Part shown: piece after piece, positions 54,632 through 64,000 of the stretch | Position numbering within the stretch: the stretch's first letter is position 1 | Layout: each line of letters opens with the position of its first letter | DNA from: JBBQVK01 sp038211735 | Lineage (GTDB): Bacteria > Patescibacteriota > Gracilibacteria > Absconditabacterales > Absconditicoccaceae | Length of the DNA: 64,000 nucleotides | Direction: 5' to 3' | Assembly: GCA_038211735.1 (NCBI GenBank) | Contig: JBBQVK010000001.1 | Span: forward strand, 186,001-250,000 | Program-made: the position numbers and the translations under genes | Notes under the pieces: model-generated | What the model saw: the letters and a program-made list of their open reading frames with translations, nothing else | Databases searched by the model: none | What the model was told of the DNA's origin: nothing

Positions 54632-55105
54632 CTAAGAAATTTTTCTCAACTCTCGCATGAAAATGGCTGAGGACTGACCAACATTGAACGACTCTTTTAT
54701 GCCCTGCATAGGAATATAGACGATTTGATCTACATACTCCAATGTCTCTGACAATACGCCGTGACGCTCATTTCAGAAAATAATTGCCAATGGTTGGCTC
54801 TGAGATCTTTCCGTAAGTTCGTTTGAAAACTGTTCCAACGGTATTGCCGTATCTCACGTCTCTGCAGCAATAATATAATATCACTCTTTTTTGACGTACT
54901 CCAACGCCTCTTGCGGATTCCAAAACTGTTGTAAATTCACGCTATTTTCTGATCCAAGCGACGTCTTCAAGATCTTAGGTTCATCCTTGGGATGTGCGGT
55001 ATATCCTGACAAAATCACGTCAAATCCCAACCCATCAGCCGTACGCAAAATATTTCCTACGTTGTAGGCTGAACGGATGTTTTCTATGATGATGAGATTC
55101 TTCAT
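54632..55105 (-). CDS. SpoU/TrmH-family RNA 2'-O-methyltransferase
   Basis: 157 aa, the minimal SPOUT domain. It shows motif 1 NLIIIENIRSAYNVGNILRT, motif 2 PLAIIFGNERHGVLSETLEY and motif 3 VYIPMQGIKESFNVGQSSAI; together these build the SAM-binding knot. It likely methylates a ribose in tRNA or rRNA. It starts 9 nt after the AlaRS stop, in one operon. Confidence 0.88.
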
Positions 55106-55114
55106 GCTCAAAAA

Positions 55115-56725
55115 TTACTCTACAAAATGTAACCACACACCTCCATATTTCTGCACATCTTTAACCATAAGTTTTTCTCCATTATCCATTATCAATTCTC
55201 CACTATCGCCCGTCTGTCCACCACCTTCAGCGTAAAATGGCGTAACATCAAAAATAACAATGCGCTGTCCATCGACTGTGAAATCTTTAAGGATTTTTAC
55301 TTCTTCTTTTTCCATATGCTCGTATCCCACAAACTTTGTCGGCGGAAGTCCTTCAATATGATCTGCTCGATTTACTTCTTTGGTAAACATTTTTTTACCT
55401 CATTTACGAGAGAGTTCTTGTGCTTTTTGCATTGCTGTTTCAAATCACGCTACATCAACGGTTATCCCTTGTTCTGCTGCGATTTCCTGAGTTAATTCAA
55501 AGGGGAACCCATAGGTATCATAGAGCTTAAATGCCTTCTCTCCTGCAAATACTTTATCAGTAGTTGTAGTTAGATATGACTCTAAAATTCCTTTTCCTGT
55601 TTCGATCGTCTGACTAAACTGTTTAATTTCATCGATAATAATTGCTCCTGTTTTGGGAGTAAATTTATCTTTATAGATCGTATTCAATGTATCTTTTGCT
55701 TTGAAAATAATATCTACAAATTGGGTGATAGTTAAGGACTGTTCTTTTTTGGATTTGATGTATTGGAAGTATGCTCTTCTAATTAGTCTTCTCAACACGT
55801 ATCCTCTTCACTCATTCGAAGGAACCAATCCTTCTTCAATCAACCAGAAAGCAGTTCTGAGATGATCTGCAATAATTCTTTGACTTCTTACTTCTCCCAC
55901 TAGTTCTTGGATGAACGTAATGAGGTCCGCAAACAGATCTGTTTCATAAATACTCGCTTCTTTGATAGGTTTTTTGATATCACCTTTGATGCACTGCATC
56001 ACCAAGGTAATGCGCTCAAATCCCATTCCCGTATCTACATTCTTGTCCTTTAACTCTACGAAATGGCCATTTTCATCCTTATAGAAAGCCATAAATACGT
56101 TGTTTCGGATCTCTAGCCAGTGCGCATCGTCTTTGACTGCATCGAAGGTTTTAGGTGGTTCACCCTCACCCACCCAATAGAAAATTTCTGTGTCTGGTCC
56201 GCAAGGTCCAGTCGCTCCTGCAGGTCATCGTCGGTTATTTTTCTTTCATAGATACGCAATTCTTTCTTTTGGAACTCCTGTCTCTTCTCGAATATACGCA
56301 GACTCTTCATCTCTTGGTGCATCAACATCTCATTCGAACACAGACACTGCGAGCATCTTTGGATCTAATCCAAGTCGCTCCTTTCCCGTGAGAAATTTCC
56401 AACTTCGTGCGATTGCTTCTTTCTTGAAGTAATCTCCCAATGATCGATTTCCCATCATTTCAAACATCGTAAGGTGACTAGCATCACCTACTTCATCTAT
56501 ATCAGTCGTTCTTACACACCCTTGTATATTGTAAATTCTGCGTCCTTGTGGATGAGGTTTTCACATCAAGTAAGGTACAAATTGTTGCATACCAGCAGTG
56601 TTGAACATAGTCGTAGGGTCGTCTGCTTGATTGACAATCAAGGAAGCAGGAACTACTCGCTTATGTGCTTGATCAGGATGCTCTCGAAATTTTTTCCAAA
56701 TTGCTCTAATATCTGTAGATTTCAT
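55115..56725 (-). CDS. alaS: Short alanyl-tRNA synthetase lacking editing and C-Ala domains
   Basis: Charges tRNA-Ala. 536 aa against ~870 in most bacteria. The class II catalytic and tRNA-recognition part is intact: HKRVVPASLIVNQADDPTTM, FNTAGMQQFVPYLMG, RTTDIDEVGDASHLTMFEMM, GATGPCGPDTEIFYW, NVDTGMGFERITLVMQ and NEGRGYVLRRLIRRA. The second Gly-rich block NEG uses TGA (55808-55810). The protein ends soon after the beta-barrel motif TPFYAEGGGQTGDSGEL, so the editing site (HxxxH/CxxxH) and C-Ala are absent. The start is the Met of MKSTDIRAIWKKF. Short AlaRS forms have been reported in CPR bacteria. Confidence 0.93.
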
Positions 56726-56732
56726 CGCCAAC

Positions 56733-56765
56733 AAAAAACCACTAAACACAATGGTTATAGTGGTT
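56733..56765 (-). terminator. Terminator upstream of alaS
   Basis: On the minus strand AACCACTA (56758-56765) and TAGTGGTT (56737-56744) pair around a 13-nt loop, followed by a U run. It ends the transcript of the 467-aa gene. Confidence 0.55.
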
Positions 56766-56788
56766 TCTCATACGTTTTCAAACTGTTC

Positions 56789-58192
56789 CTAGTGTTTGGG
56801 ACGGTAGGTTTGAGTGGCATTATAGAACTTTTCCGTTCTTTGTGCATAGATTGCTTTACCTCATTTTACATAGGATGCATATGGTTTTCCCATGCCGTCT
56901 TTACATCGATTTTTGGTTGCTCTAATTGCTTGGAGAGGTGAATTATGACTAACCGCAAGAATTTGTAAAATTACTTTAATATCTTTATTTTTGAAATGAT
57001 CCAATTGTGCTTCAAGATGTTTGTTCCTTTGTAAGTGATTTATAACTATGCACATGTTGTAAATCATATTTAGATAGGTCGCTTCGTTCTGATTTTGTGG
57101 AGTAAGTTTGTACATGCTTCACGGAATAGTTTGATATTTTCCAGGCAGTGCTTGTTGCATAACATTTGCAGATCACATAGCATCATCATCGTGACGTACT
57201 ACTGAAGAGGTCAACTGATACGGCCCAAATGAAGCCATATTATCGTATACAGCAGGGATATGGTAAACATACTCTTCTCCACCATGAGTGAACAAATAAT
57301 TGAGGTAGTTAATTGAAAACTCTCACGGCAGATCTCCAAAAAGTTCTGTACACGTGTAACTTAATATGTGATCACTTCCCATACGAGAAAAAATATCTTC
57401 CACTATATCTTTATGTGATAATTTTACTCAAGTAAGTTTACATACTTTATCTCGGTCAATGTTTTTGTTTATTTGATCAATTGTATGATCCATATCTTTT
57501 CTCCATTCATCTAGCGAGTAAGAAGTAAACCCTTCTTTACTCTCGATTAATGGCTCAACCATCTTCTTATAAACGCCGCTCATAGCAGCCAGTTTTCTAG
57601 CGTTTGGCTTCTTGTGGAACTTGTACTCTCGGAGTTTTTGGAGATTCTTTTTGAAATTTACCTTTCTATGAGAGTTTTCGTATGTCTCATCTAAGTCTAA
57701 CATAATATCTTGTGAGAAAACTTTACTATCAGATGCGTCCACCAACGCTCACATCAATCACGTTAGCTTTGTTTGATCATATCATGCTAGGTCTTGTAGA
57801 TTAATCGGCACATAATTATTTTTGTCCACATTTTCTACTTTATCTGATTTTCAAAATGAGTGAGCTCCTACTTGTATAGCCTTCCCTGCTCCAACCACTC
57901 ACAAAATAATCAGGAGTATCTTTATCCGTTTTGAAACAACGTTTGATGAAACATGTAGGTCATGAGCCAAAACTCCTTGCCTGTGTAATGAATCCTTGCC
58001 GTGCGTTTTGATATGGTCGAATACTTTCAGCGGGATATGAAGTTCCTTAGAAATGCTCTCTATAGATGAAAAATTACCTTCTACATCCTCTGCAGTTTTT
58101 TTGATTTGTTTTTTACTAGTGAGATCGCGCTGACTTTTAAGCTTATTATCACCGACGTCTCGTTCTATTTGATCACCTGGCTGTAAGACCAT
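56789..58192 (-). CDS. Hypothetical membrane-anchored protein (467 aa)
   Basis: The N-terminal ~95 residues are cytosolic and charged, with a possible HTH-like segment (SSIESISKELHIPLKVFDHI and GVLAHDLHVSSNVVSKRIK). One membrane segment follows (ILLIILGVVGAGKAIQVGA). The rest is probably extracytoplasmic and contains YVYHIPAVYDNMASFGPYQL, which resembles the S-x-G-x-Y-Q turn of lysozyme-like transglycosylases, and GKPYASYVKGG near the end. A role in peptidoglycan cutting is only a suggestion. TGAs encode several glycines. Confidence 0.5.
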
Positions 58193-58303
58193 TCTAGATC
58201 CAAAAATAAACTATAGGTAAGTATACAGATTATAGCCGGAATATCAAAAATCCCTCCCAATAAAGAAGTAATGATTTATGGTAGAGAATAGCTTTAAGCC
58301 TTA

Positions 58304-60391
58304 TTATTGTTGAGCTACAGCGTCTTTTGCTGCATATGAAGCTATATAATCGTAGAGTGGCATATTGAAGATACCGTTTGCTGTCATGAGATATAAGACA
58401 GATTTCTCTCCTTCATCGACAAATGCGTCGATAATTTCTGTATCTGCTAGAGCGAATTTAATTCTAAAGAAGTAGCTGAGTGTATACGTATAGGTGTTAG
58501 CATCGTTAGTCTTGTAAGGGTTTGAACGATAGATGGTAAATGTCTGATGTTCTTTATCGAACAGGTAGACGTATCTAGAATCAGCAGAAGTGATCACTTT
58601 TGTGTCTGAACTATATGGTTCTACCGTATCTCATCCTAGCAAAGGAAGTTCGCGTGACTGGAGGTTTGATGTTGCATCTGCTCTCCACAACTGATAGAGT
58701 TTTCTAGCAGTAGGAGATCGTGTTAGGAACGTCCCATCAATCGCCAATGAAGCAAATCCTGAACTTGCAAAGGAAGTTCCACCTGTTCCTCCAGGAGGGA
58801 CAAGTAGATATTGCGTTCCTTCACCAAAGTTTTCTTGTGAGCCAAGTTTGTTCGTATATCTAACAATATATGTTCCAGCTTTGTTAAGAGTAGGATCTTT
58901 TGTAAGTGCGTATAGATTTGAGCTTCCATACGTATCTACTTCACTTATCCTGCTAGGGAACGCTCCGCCAGCATTACCTACTGGTTGTAATCCTGACTTT
59001 AAGACATTGTAGATCTGATCATTCTCAGTATGACAATAAAGACCGTTATGCAATAAATTCAAAGAACAACCACGAATCTTCCTATCCACTCCTACACTCA
59101 CCAACGTACCTCTCAGTGACTCATTGATAGCTCAAAGTAGCACTCATTGATCTCCTGCAACTAAGATACTATCGGTATAGAACAATCTCAATGGCTTCCC
59201 GAAATTATTTTTTTCTTGCTGTGTAAATAAGTAGACAGGTTCTTTGAAGAATGAGTCGTTGTTAGCTAAAACAATGTTAAATCCTTCATAGTAATCTTTT
59301 TCAAGGATCTTCCTCAACTCTGCAACATCATAAGTCCGTCTATTGTTTGAGTCCAAGATGTCCAATTGAGATACTATCTCATTATATTTTTTGATTTTTT
59401 GATCAGAACTAGGATCGATTTTTTTGAACATATCGATATCTTTTTGGATATCTTCGATAGTGAAATCTACAACGACACCACCAGTCCCATCGGTGAACGT
59501 AGCTTCATTTGCTTGTAAAAAGGACTGCACCAACCACCAGATTAATCCAATAATTATCACTCAGATTAGGGCGTATATTGCATGCTGCTTATATTTCCCA
59601 AGGCCATAACGATGCGAGAGAGTATCAAGCTGTTTCATCCCTGAAGTTACATTTCTTTGAATTTTTTTCTGAGTGAACAAAGCGGAGGACTCGATGACTG
59701 CATGCGCAATAAATCCTAACTCTTCCTGTGCAGTTCTAACGCTCAAAAGGTCAACCAATGCATCTATCAATGAAGTTCCTTCTCATTGACTGATATCACG
59801 AAGTGTATCGTAATCGCCCTTGTCTAGATAGGTATCGATTGGGATTCCAAGCACAATAATTTCATCTCCTTCTTTCGTCTCTCCTTCTACAAATTCTGAA
59901 AATAGGTCTATTTTTCTGTTCTCTTCGATATGATTACTCAACATATAATTTAGTTTCCCTTCTCTGACAATCATAACGCCAACAGATCCTACCATAGAAG
60001 CTACATATTCGCTATCGAAAAAGATTTGCACTACTCCTCTGAGAGAAAACATTGGCACATCTTTGATCTTGTCTGCAAAAACGCCTAGCTTGTTATTTAG
60101 GTCCTGGAGTGCAGCTTCAAAATCACGTTTGAAGCTATCGAATGTCGCCTCTGGTCTTTCCAACGTCTCCACGACCATAGACAAAAAATCTTGTAAGAGA
60201 TCTTTCTGGAAATCTACAAATTTCTCTGTATCCAATACGATATAACAGCTTAGTGTTCTGTGTGGAGGGAACACTTTATGTAATTCAACCGTTAGTTCTT
60301 CGGCATGGAAACGATGAGTGGTATATACAACTGGCATTCGCTGAGAAAAATGAAACAAAAGGAAATCAGTGGCTTTTCGTACAGTAGTCAA
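58304..60391 (-). CDS. Membrane protein with PP2C-like N-terminus and propeller-like C-terminus
   Basis: 695 aa. Residues 1-200 resemble a PPM/PP2C-type fold (SLRGVVQIFFDSEYVASMVG, SVGVMIVREGKLNYML, EGDEIIVLGIPIDTYLDKGD) but lack a clear metal-binding D-G-x-G set. A transmembrane segment follows near 280 (AIYALIGVIIIGLIWWLVQ). The ~390-residue C-terminal part is beta-rich with repeated blades (PLRLFYTDSILVAGDQG, SLNLLHNGLYCHTENDQIYN, DSRYVYLFDKEHQTFTIYRS). It may sense an external signal. Its start is 8 nt after the glycosyltransferase stop. Confidence 0.55.
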
Positions 60392-60398
60392 TTACTCC

Positions 60399-61190
60399 TT
60401 ATTTTCAACTCAAAATCAGCTTTGTTCGATATCTCACAATCCCGAACATTCGCAGGAGTTTCCTCAGATTTTTGGTTGGATTAATAAATATCCTCCAAGG
60501 AGTTTCCAAGACTCTCGCCTTTCTCATCCACACAGGAGATCTACGCTCTGTCCCACTCAAAAAGTCAAAAAGTCCACCAACTAGCAAAACGAGCAGTTTA
60601 TACTTATGCATTTTTTCTCTATGTTCTTGCGCCCACATTTCTTGGCGTGGTGTTCCTCTAGCTACCAAGAATACTAAATTTTCGGTATTATCATCTTTTA
60701 GGTTCTCAAGTTTTGATCGATCAAATTTATCGAATCCATTTTGTCGATACGCAACAGTTAGTCACTGATCAGTAAAATGTTTGGCAGTACGTGAGGCAAC
60801 CTCCTCAGTTCATCCATATAAGATTAGTTTTGTTTTGTCTCGCTGTAGTTGACTCAAAAGATATGGCGTAAAATCAGTTCAATTGAGGTTGTAGAGTGAT
60901 TTTTCGGTCTTTTCATTTTTTGCGTTTTTTCCATTTCTTTTACCTTTGCTCCATACACGATAAAATAGCTGTAACGCGATCCCATCAGGTAAAACATAAT
61001 CGCTTTCTTTGAGTGCATGGAGGTAGTCCTGTTGTATTTGTGTGCGTGGTTTTTCCAAAAGCCTGTGATGCATCACATTTGCAAAATATAGAAATGAGAC
61101 AACGCAGTATTTTTGTGAATGGTAGGTGCGCAAAATATCTTTGATCGCTTGATCACTATCGTGAGTATACAACTTCTCCAAGATGCTCAT
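60399..61190 (-). CDS. WecG/TagA/CpsF-family glycosyltransferase
   Basis: 263 aa. Transfers N-acetylmannosamine or a related sugar to a lipid-linked acceptor in wall or surface glycan synthesis. Conserved blocks are YCVVSFLYFANVMHH, ESDYVLPDGIALQLFYRVW, LILYGGTEEVA, LVARGTPRQEMWAQEHREK and VGGLFDFLSGTERRSPVWMR, ending with a WRIFINP segment, all in the family order. The ATG at 61190 follows a GGAG-like sequence. A ~20-residue Lys/Asn-rich insert (RNGKNAKNEKTEKSLYN) is unusual. Confidence 0.88.
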
Positions 61191-61240
61191 CTCCTGCAAG
61201 GAATAAACGAAAATAAATAGCCATGTCTAATTCCTCACGA

Positions 61241-62164
61241 TTATAACCACCCTAAACGTTTGAAAATAATCAGCATCATACAGGCAATAAAGAACATCCC
61301 TCCTAACAAGTATGCATACGCGAGGCCGTGATGCCCTAGTGGTAAAGGCACATTCATTCATCGGAATCCTGTGATAAGCGTCAACATTCAAGTAACTGCT
61401 GTCAATGTCGTAAGTACTGTAATGATAGAATTGATCTTCATATTAACCGTAGCATTGTAGGTATCATACAGCGAATCGATATCTTCCTTAACAGTATCGA
61501 TATTTCTCATAATTTTCTCCAACTGATATTCCAAATCTTCAAAGTACACATCCAACTCTCCTCAGAAGAACTTAAGTGTCTCTTGCTGAAGTTGTTTCAA
61601 AATATCTTTTTGTGGAATAATCATATGTTTGAGTGCTACGATGTTGCGCCTTTTGATCATTATCTGTTCAAGGATTGATTTTTGTAGCCTACGACTAGAG
61701 AAAACATTTTCTTCTATCTCGCGTAAGTCTGTCGTAAAATCTCTCAGGGCATGTAATATTTTATGATACATCTCATCGATGATCATATACAAAATATAGT
61801 AAGGAGAAAATTTAAATTTCTCATCTTCAGCCATCTTTGATATTTCTAGTTCATACTCTTTCTTGATAGTCTCGATATGGTTTGTTTTATATCTTGTTAA
61901 GGTGACAATGTACTCTTTCCCCAAGATAACACTAAACTCATTAACCACATATTTTTGAAGATTTGTTTGGTACTTAGGAAAGTGTAAGACTATGAATAAA
62001 CAGTTGTCATAGACATCAATTTTGTCTTGTGCAGCCTGGGAAATTATATCTTCCTCTACGATCTCGTGGAGGTCGTATCTTTTTACTAGTTCATCTAAGT
62101 ACTCTTTAGAAGGTGCATATTCATAATGCCGATCTACACCTTTCAAACGCAAAAATGGCTCCAT
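61241..62164 (-). CDS. corA: CorA-family Mg2+ transporter
   Basis: 307 aa. A large N-terminal cytosolic domain ends in a long helix (MIKRRNIVALKHMIIPQKDI). Two C-terminal membrane segments (IITVLTTLTAVTGMLTLITG and AYAYLLGGMFFIACMMLIIF) flank the signature RGMNVPLP; GMN is the selectivity loop of CorA channels. Imports Mg2+ (or Co2+/Ni2+). An ATG at 62170 is an alternative start. Confidence 0.93.
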
Positions 62165-62228
62165 TAGCATCTAGATAAAGTAAAACAACATCTATAATTA
62201 CTGATTCTGCGGATAAATACAACGAACA

Positions 62229-62254
62229 AAAAGCCTCTCCGCAGGGAGGCTTTT
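62229..62254. terminator. Bidirectional terminator downstream of rpsA
   Basis: AAAAGCCTC and GAGGCTTTT form a 9-bp stem with an 8-nt loop, with A and T runs outside. It lies between rpsA and corA. The 234-bp gap around it holds no supported gene. Confidence 0.65.
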
Positions 62255-62398
62255 CGAAATAATATGATTTCAATTCCAGTAAGACTGGTGCTCAATTGAG
62301 CAGTCGAAACCAGAAGATTTGTAAAAGTGGCATCGGCTACATACAAATCTCCTGATTCTTCAACTACTCAATCTCTCACTACATAAGTCTTATTTGAA

Positions 62399-63766
62399 CT
62401 ACTTCTTAGCTTTTGCGGCTGGTTTCTTTGCAGCAGGTTTTGTCTCTTTTGCTGCTTTAGGTGCTGCTTCTTTTTTTATTGTTTTTTTAGCTGCAGGAAC
62501 TGCTTTAGTCGCAGGAGTTTTTTCGACTTTAGCAGGTATTTCTTCTTTAGCAACTTTTTCTGTTTTCTCTTCTTTCTTTTCCATTGTTTTTTCCATTGGT
62601 TTTTCCATTGGTTTTTCCATTGCCTTCTCAACTGATTTTTCAGCGTGCATTACTTTCTCAGCAGCAGGTTTTTTATCTTCATGAAGGATTTTTATACTAA
62701 GACCGATTTTTCTATTTTGTGGTTCGAGTAGGATTACTTTCGCTTTTACGATCTGTCCAAGTTTCAATGCTCCCGCAGGATTGTCTCCACTCTTGTCAGA
62801 AATCTCGCTCAAATGCACCAATCCGTTGATGTCGTCATATACCCTTACGAATACTCCATAAGGAACATATCTCACCACCTCACCTTCGATGATATCTCCC
62901 ACTTTGTACTTCTCTGGGATAATCGTCCATGGATCTGGTTTGAGTTTCTTAGCAGAAAGTGAGATCTTACCGTCTTCAAGTCAGATAACTTTTACACTCA
63001 TCTTATCACCTAAGTGACCAAGCTTATCTATATTTGAAACGTGACCATACGTAATTTCAGAAATATGTACCAATCCTTCCACACCTCCTCCAATAGTAAC
63101 GAAGAATCCGTAACTAGACATTCCAGATACAACACCATCGTACTCTCTTCCAACTGCAAGGCTTTCCATAACTTTCTGTCTTTCTTCTCTCAACGCTTCT
63201 CTTTCAGACAAGATCATCCTCTTGTTGTCTTCATCGAAGTTGATGATTCTAACATTAAACTCTTTTCCAAGTAATTTGAGAAGTTCTTCAAAGATTTTCT
63301 CTTGATCACCGTCCTCAACTCTTGGGTAATGGATAGGAGCCAATTGAGACAATGGAATGAATCACTTGATACCGTGCATATCGACGAGAAGTCCTCATAG
63401 ATTTGCTTCAGTAGGTATAACAGTAATGATTTCATCTTTCTCTTTTTGTTCCATAATCTTCTTCAAGATATCTTTTTGCTTCAATCTTGAAATTGAGATA
63501 ACCCAATATCCTTCATCAGTTAATACATCACCACCCAAAATCTCGGCTTCTAAATCCATACCGATACCTAGGTCATAATTATTTCTTTCTAGATCTTTGA
63601 CTTCTTTAGCCAAGATTAATCCAGTAAATGCGCCTTCTCCACAATCAACCAATGCACCAAAATCTCCTCTCTTGATAACTTTTCCATTCACTACACCACC
63701 AGCTTTGATAGTCGGTAAGACTATTTTACCAGTTTGTAGATCATGTAATAATCCTGTAGTAGTCAT
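62399..63766 (-). CDS. rpsA: Ribosomal protein S1
   Basis: Binds mRNA at the ribosome. 455 aa with four S1 (OB-fold) repeats marked by GVVNGKVIKRGDFGALVDCG, NLGGLLVDMHGIKGFIPLSQ, YDGVVSGMSSYGFFVTIGGG and GEVVRYVPYGVFVRVYDDIN, each with a G-F/V-V strand and an H-x-S-E-I or equivalent. The C-terminal ~85 residues are a Lys/Ala/Glu-rich tail with short repeats (EKPMEKPMEK), common in CPR S1 proteins. The Met at 63766 is chosen by the first S1 repeat; the frame is open upstream. Confidence 0.92.
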
Positions 63767-63891
63767 TAGTAAATAAAACGTAAAAAAATAAAAGGGTAGG
63801 TCATTCTCCGTAGAAATTACTACGGTCAGTTTAGTAAATGCGCATAATAGTACCTGAGTACAAAGTACGCAAATACACAAAGTGCAATCGT

Positions 63892-64000
63892 TTACACTTT
63901 TAGTTTAAGCTCTTTTGATACCATTGTGTATCTGTCTAGCGTATTGTCTTTGAGATACTTAAGAAATTTTCTTCTTCTCGCAACTTTTTTGAGAAGACTT
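63892..64000 (-). CDS. rpsO: Ribosomal protein S15, C-terminal part
   Basis: The gene runs off the right edge. The visible C-terminus LLKKVARRRKFLKYLKDNTL followed by DRYTMVSKELKLKV matches the end of S15 (basic R-R-R-K-L-L-x-Y-L-K block). Stop is TAA at 63894-63892. It is the first gene of the minus-strand series with rpsA. A hairpin (CCGTAG / CTACGG, 63810-63827) lies between them. Confidence 0.88.
   Translation of the reverse strand, partial: SLLKKVARRRKFLKYLKDNTLDRYTMVSKELKLKV

Noticed and set aside
62164..62346. Minus-strand ORF (60 aa) between rpsA and corA
   Set aside because: It runs straight through an intrinsic terminator hairpin (RKASLRRGF-type translation) and has no motif. It is most likely spurious.
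1..64000. In-frame TGAs as selenocysteine
   Set aside because: The TGAs are very numerous and align with glycine rather than cysteine, and no SECIS-like pattern follows them.

Overview
The window comes from a Patescibacteria/CPR genome that reads UGA as glycine (genetic code 25), that is, the Absconditabacteria (SR1) or Gracilibacteria (BD1-5) group. The sequence shows this directly. Almost every long gene is cut by in-frame TGA, and the TGAs fall on invariant glycines: DEAD-box LDMGF at 24359-24361, AlaRS NEGRGYVLRR at 55808-55810, response-regulator GADDY at 27542-27544. Every gene rebuilt here ends in TAA or TAG, never TGA. The CDS coordinates below therefore span several conventional ORFs.

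Layout. (1) 1-2.5 kb, plus strand: a SagB-type dehydrogenase and a YcaO/SagD-type cyclodehydratase overlap by one base. This looks like part of a thiazole/oxazole-modified peptide (TOMM) cluster whose remaining genes lie off the left edge. (2) 2.5-12 kb, minus strand: a toxin-antitoxin and defence-like island with AbiE, HigBA, a MazG / PD-(D/E)XK-helicase / DUF2779 nuclease operon, a RelE-like membrane fusion, and a Panacea-RelE pair. A 59-bp copy of the 5' end of the DUF2779 gene lies next to the YcaO gene. (3) 12-23 kb: hypothetical proteins, a zincin, surface proteins (an SLH-esterase, a sugar-dehydrogenase-like lipoprotein, a large NIDO/Fn3/poly-Gly/SLH protein), an aspartoacylase-like enzyme and tRNA-His. 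(4) 23-29 kb: YkuK, a DEAD-box helicase, a Na/Pi cotransporter and a two-component system. (5) 29-46 kb: a 1110-aa orphan protein, SecA, a Kef-type antiporter, an RluA synthase, an O-antigen ligase, a DnaQ protein with an eroded DinG-like part, a zincin and PheS. (6) 45.6-54 kb: vWA protein, PrgI-like protein, LCP protein, GHMP-kinase-like protein, small proteins and a VirD4-like ATPase. (7) 54-64 kb, minus strand: SpoU methylase, a truncated AlaRS, cell-envelope proteins, a WecG/TagA glycosyltransferase, CorA, ribosomal proteins S1 and S15.

Interpretation. The core genes are ordinary translation, secretion and ion-transport functions. SLH surface proteins, an LCP transferase, glycan genes and type IV secretion parts fit a small epibiont or predator that interacts physically with other bacteria. 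The left 12 kb is the accessory region and holds the most unusual content, especially the TOMM pair and the nuclease-helicase operon.
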